A program made the position numbers and the translations under genes. The notes below the pieces were generated by a model. That model searched no databases. It had not been told where the DNA came from and saw only the letters and a list, made by a program, of their open reading frames with translations. From assembly GCF_027922145.1 (NCBI RefSeq), contig NZ_BSFC01000043.1:1-64000 (forward strand): DNA of 64,000 nt. The letters run 5' to 3'. Positions 61,697-64,000 of this stretch are shown piece by piece. Position 1 is the stretch's first letter, and each line of letters starts with the position of its first letter. The stretch comes from Novosphingobium resinovorum (GTDB taxonomy: Bacteria; Pseudomonadota; Alphaproteobacteria; Sphingomonadales; Sphingomonadaceae).

Positions 61697-61786
61697 ATGA
61701 CCATCGATCTGTGGCTGGCGGGTTTCACCGCACTCGGCCTTCTCGTCTATCTCGTTGCCGTGCTCGCACGGCCCGAGCGGTTCTGA
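61697..61786 (+). CDS. kdpF: Potassium-transporting ATPase subunit KdpF
   Basis: 29 residues, the usual KdpF size: one membrane helix, LWLAGFTALGLLVYLVAVLA, then RPERF. KdpF stabilises the Kdp complex. Too short for gene finders, but its position 12 bp before kdpA and its PERF ending are typical of kdpF. Confidence 0.88.
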   Translation: MTIDLWLAGFTALGLLVYLVAVLARPERF

Positions 61787-61798
61787 GGGGGCGCCGTC

Positions 61799-63502
61799 AT
61801 GACCTTCCAGGGATGGCTGTATATCGCAGCTTTCGTCGGCGTTCTGCTGGCGCTCACCAAACCTATGGGGCTGTGGCTCCACGCGCTGTACGAGGGCCGC
61901 CGCACGCCGCTTCATCGTGTGCTCGGACCCGTAGAGCGCGGCTTCTACAAGCTGTCAGGCATTAACCCGGACGAGGACCAGCCGTGGCATCGCTACGCGG
62001 TGCACATGCTGGTGTTCAACGCCGTGCTGCTGCTCCTGACTTATGCGGTGCTGCGCCTGCAAGGCGTGTTGCCGCTCAACGGCCTCGGCTATGCGGGCAT
62101 CGGCGCGGACGGGGCGTTCAACACCGCCGTCAGCTTCACCACCAATACCAACTGGCAGTGGTACGTGGGCGAGGCGGTGATGAGCAACCTGTCGCAGATG
62201 TTCGCGCTGACGATCCATAACTTCCTCTCGGCGGCCACCGGGATCGCGCTGGCCTTCGCGCTGTTCCGTGGGTTCGCGCGCCGCAGCGCTACCGGAATCG
62301 GCAACTTCTGGGCCGACATTACGCGCGTGACGCTCTACCTGCTGCTGCCCGCCTGCGTGGTCTACACGCTGTACCTGATTGCGGCGGGCGTGCCGCAGAC
62401 GCTGGCGGCATCGGTCGACGTCTCGACGCTGGAAGGCGTGAAGCAGACGCTCGCGCTCGGCCCCGTCGCCTCGCAGGAGGCGATCAAGATGCTGGGCACC
62501 AACGGCGGCGGCTTCTTCAACGCCAATTCCGCTCACCCCTTCGAGAACCCGGACGTGCTGACCAACTTCGTCCAGATGCTGTCGATTTTCGTGATCGGCA
62601 CCGGCATGACCTGGTGCTTCGGCAAGGCGGTGGGCAATACCCGCCAGGGCTGGGCGATCCTGGCGGCGATGATGACGATCTTCCTGATCGGCACCGCCGT
62701 GGTCTACTGGCAGGAAGCGGTGGGCAATCCGGTGCTCCATCACCTCGGCGTCGCCGGGGGCAACATGGAGGGCAAGGAAGTCCGCTTCGGCGTGGTCGCC
62801 TCGGCGCTGTTCTCGGTCGTCACCACGGCGGCGAGCTGCGGCGCGGTCAATGCCATGCATGACAGCTTCACGGCGCTGGGCGGCATGATCCCGCTGTTCA
62901 ACATGCAGCTTGGCGAAGTCGTCGTCGGCGGCGTCGGCGCAGGGATCTACGGGTTCCTGCTGTTCGCTATCCTTGCCGTCTTCGTGGCGGGGCTGATGGT
63001 GGGCCGCACGCCCGAGTATGTCGGCAAGAAGATCGAGAGCCGCGAGGTCAAGCTGGCGGTGCTGGCGATCGCGGTGCTGCCGCTGGTGATCCTGGGCATG
63101 ACCGCCGTGGCCTCGGTGCTGCCTGCGGGCCTTGCCGGGCCGCTCAACAAGGGGCCGCACGGGTTCTCCGAGATCCTCTACGCCTTCACCAGCGCCGTAG
63201 GCAACAACGGCTCGGCCTTCGCGGGGCTGAGTGCGGGCACGCCGTTCTACAACGGCATGCTGGGCGTCGCCATGTGGCTCGGCCGGTTCTTCGTCATCGT
63301 GCCGATGCTGGCGATCGCGGGCAGCCTCGCCGCCAAAAGGTACACGCCGGAGACGGCGGGCAGTTTCCCCACCACCGGGCTGCTGTGGACCGGCCTGCTG
63401 ATCGGCATCGTCCTGATCGTGGGCGGCCTGACCTTCCTTCCCAGCCTCGCCCTTGGCCCTGTCGCCGATCATCTCGCGATGATCCGTGGCCAGCTTTTCT
63501 GA
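61799..63502 (+). CDS. kdpA: Potassium-transporting ATPase, potassium-binding subunit KdpA
   Basis: 567 residues, typical length. It contains the KdpA pore-loop signatures: AVSFTTNTNWQWYVGE, GTNGGGFFNANSAHPFENPD, VTTAASCGAVNAMHDSFTAL and SAVGNNGSAFAGL, with about ten membrane helices. It selects and conducts K+ in the ATP-driven Kdp pump used under K+ limitation. Preceded by kdpF and followed by kdpB after 10 bp. The kdpC and kdpDE genes are expected beyond the window. Confidence 0.97.
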   Translation: MTFQGWLYIAAFVGVLLALTKPMGLWLHALYEGRRTPLHRVLGPVERGFYKLSGINPDEDQPWHRYAVHMLVFNAVLLLLTYAVLRLQGVLPLNGLGYAGIGADGAFNTAVSFTTNTNWQWYVGEAVMSNLSQMFALTIHNFLSAATGIALAFALFRGFARRSATGIGNFWADITRVTLYLLLPACVVYTLYLIAAGVPQTLAASVDVSTLEGVKQTLALGPVASQEAIKMLGTNGGGFFNANSAHPFENPDVLTNFVQMLSIFVIGTGMTWCFGKAVGNTRQGWAILAAMMTIFLIGTAVVYWQEAVGNPVLHHLGVAGGNMEGKEVRFGVVASALFSVVTTAASCGAVNAMHDSFTALGGMIPLFNMQLGEVVVGGVGAGIYGFLLFAILAVFVAGLMVGRTPEYVGKKIESREVKLAVLAIAVLPLVILGMTAVASVLPAGLAGPLNKGPHGFSEILYAFTSAVGNNGSAFAGLSAGTPFYNGMLGVAMWLGRFFVIVPMLAIAGSLAAKRYTPETAGSFPTTGLLWTGLLIGIVLIVGGLTFLPSLALGPVADHLAMIRGQLF

Positions 63503-63512
63503 GGACCTGACG

Positions 63513-64000
63513 ATGTCCCGATCGCAAACCAAATCCCTGTTCACCGCAGACCTGATCGTTCCGGCGATCGGCGATGCCTTCCGCAAGCTCAATCCGAAGG
63601 AACTGATCCGCAACCCGGTGATGTTCACCACCGCCGTCGTCGCGGTGCTGCTGACGGTGCTGCTCATCGTCGGCCGCGACGGCCTCGACGCCGGGTTCAA
63701 GATCCAGCTGGTGCTGTGGCTCTGGTTGACCGTCCTGTTCGGCACGTTCGCCGAGGCGCTGGCCGAAGGGCGCGGCAAGGCGCAGGCCGCCAGCTTGCGC
63801 GCGACCAAGGCGGAACTCACTGCCAAGCGGCTGAAGGGTGACGGTAGCCGCTACGACTCCGTCCCCGCCAGCCTGCTGAAAAAGGACGACGTCGTCCTCG
63901 TCCAGACCGGCGACCTCATCCCCTCGGACGGCGAAGTCGTCGCCGGTGTCGCCTCGGTCAACGAGGCCGCGATCACCGGCGAGAGCGCGCCCGTCATCCG
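63513..64000 (+). CDS. kdpB: Potassium-transporting ATPase ATP-binding subunit KdpB (truncated by window end)
   Basis: The first 162 residues of a P-type ATPase. First membrane helices (NPVMFTTAVVAVLLTVLLIV, then IQLVLWLWLTVLFGTFAEAL) and the actuator-domain motif AAITGESAPVI (TGES) just before the window end. It hydrolyses ATP to drive K+ uptake through KdpA. The phosphorylation site DKTGT lies beyond the edge. Starts 10 bp after kdpA. Confidence 0.96.
   Translation, partial: MSRSQTKSLFTADLIVPAIGDAFRKLNPKELIRNPVMFTTAVVAVLLTVLLIVGRDGLDAGFKIQLVLWLWLTVLFGTFAEALAEGRGKAQAASLRATKAELTAKRLKGDGSRYDSVPASLLKKDDVVLVQTGDLIPSDGEVVAGVASVNEAAITGESAPVI

Noticed and set aside
61955..63826. 623-codon antisense frame opposite kdpA/kdpB
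   Set aside because: Shadow of two unmistakable Kdp genes.

Overview
The window is a high-GC alphaproteobacterial chromosome segment, most likely from a sphingomonad (Novosphingobium or Sphingobium type). The pointers are three intact TonB-dependent receptors plus a fourth remnant, a COQ9 homologue, an EipA/DUF1134 envelope protein, GPH-type sugar transporters, paired LLM flavin monooxygenases, and the palindromic interspersed repeats seen twice around feoAB. No plasmid, phage-structural or CRISPR features were seen. The assignment rests on protein resemblance judged by eye, not on a database search.

Layout. Bases 1-31,300 form an accessory, reshuffled half. It holds transposon debris (1-750); a 5'-truncated fecR; a tetR/SDR pair; a decayed IS5-type element (2839-3685); a TonB receptor coupled to a phosphoinositide-type phospholipase C; a second, broken receptor; and a GT4-fusion/GH130 operon. 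Next comes an extracytoplasmic redox-stress island (12.6-19.2 kb): msrA, an ECF sigma factor of the SigK type, its RskA-like anti-sigma factor, a fasciclin protein, msrB interrupted by an intact IS5-family element, and divergent dipZ. Two short-chain dehydrogenase or amidotransferase stress-gene groups follow, with AraC and LysR regulators, then a stretch of fused gene remnants (25.1-26.0 kb), a MocR-type regulator facing an EamA exporter and an aminotransferase, and a dead integrase next to tRNA-Ser(GCT) at 31.3 kb. That tRNA appears to mark the edge of an old integrated region.

Bases 31,400-50,000 look like core chromosome: eipA, an aromatic aminotransferase, ribE-ribD, a small envelope/redox run (YgjP-like peptidase, YcgN, Sco), coq9, feoAB and ssb. 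A Fur-box-preceded operon follows, coding for a heme-type receptor, TonB, a DUF4198 protein and an EF-hand protein. Bases 50,400-61,400 hold a probable catabolic cluster: two LLM flavin monooxygenases, two exported alpha/beta hydrolases, two LysR regulators, a GPH-type transporter and a TonB receptor. The window ends inside kdpB of a kdpFABC operon.

How the genes work together. The most coherent system is the sigK-rskA module. The same promoter-like motif (GCATCC, 16 bases, CGTAT) precedes both msrA and the fasciclin gene, and the gene set parallels the mycobacterial SigK regulon (sigK-rskA, MPT70/MPT83 fasciclins, DipZ) but adds methionine sulfoxide reductases. Iron supply is a second theme: feoAB and the heme-type receptor operon carry inverted repeats of the same 19-bp geometry.
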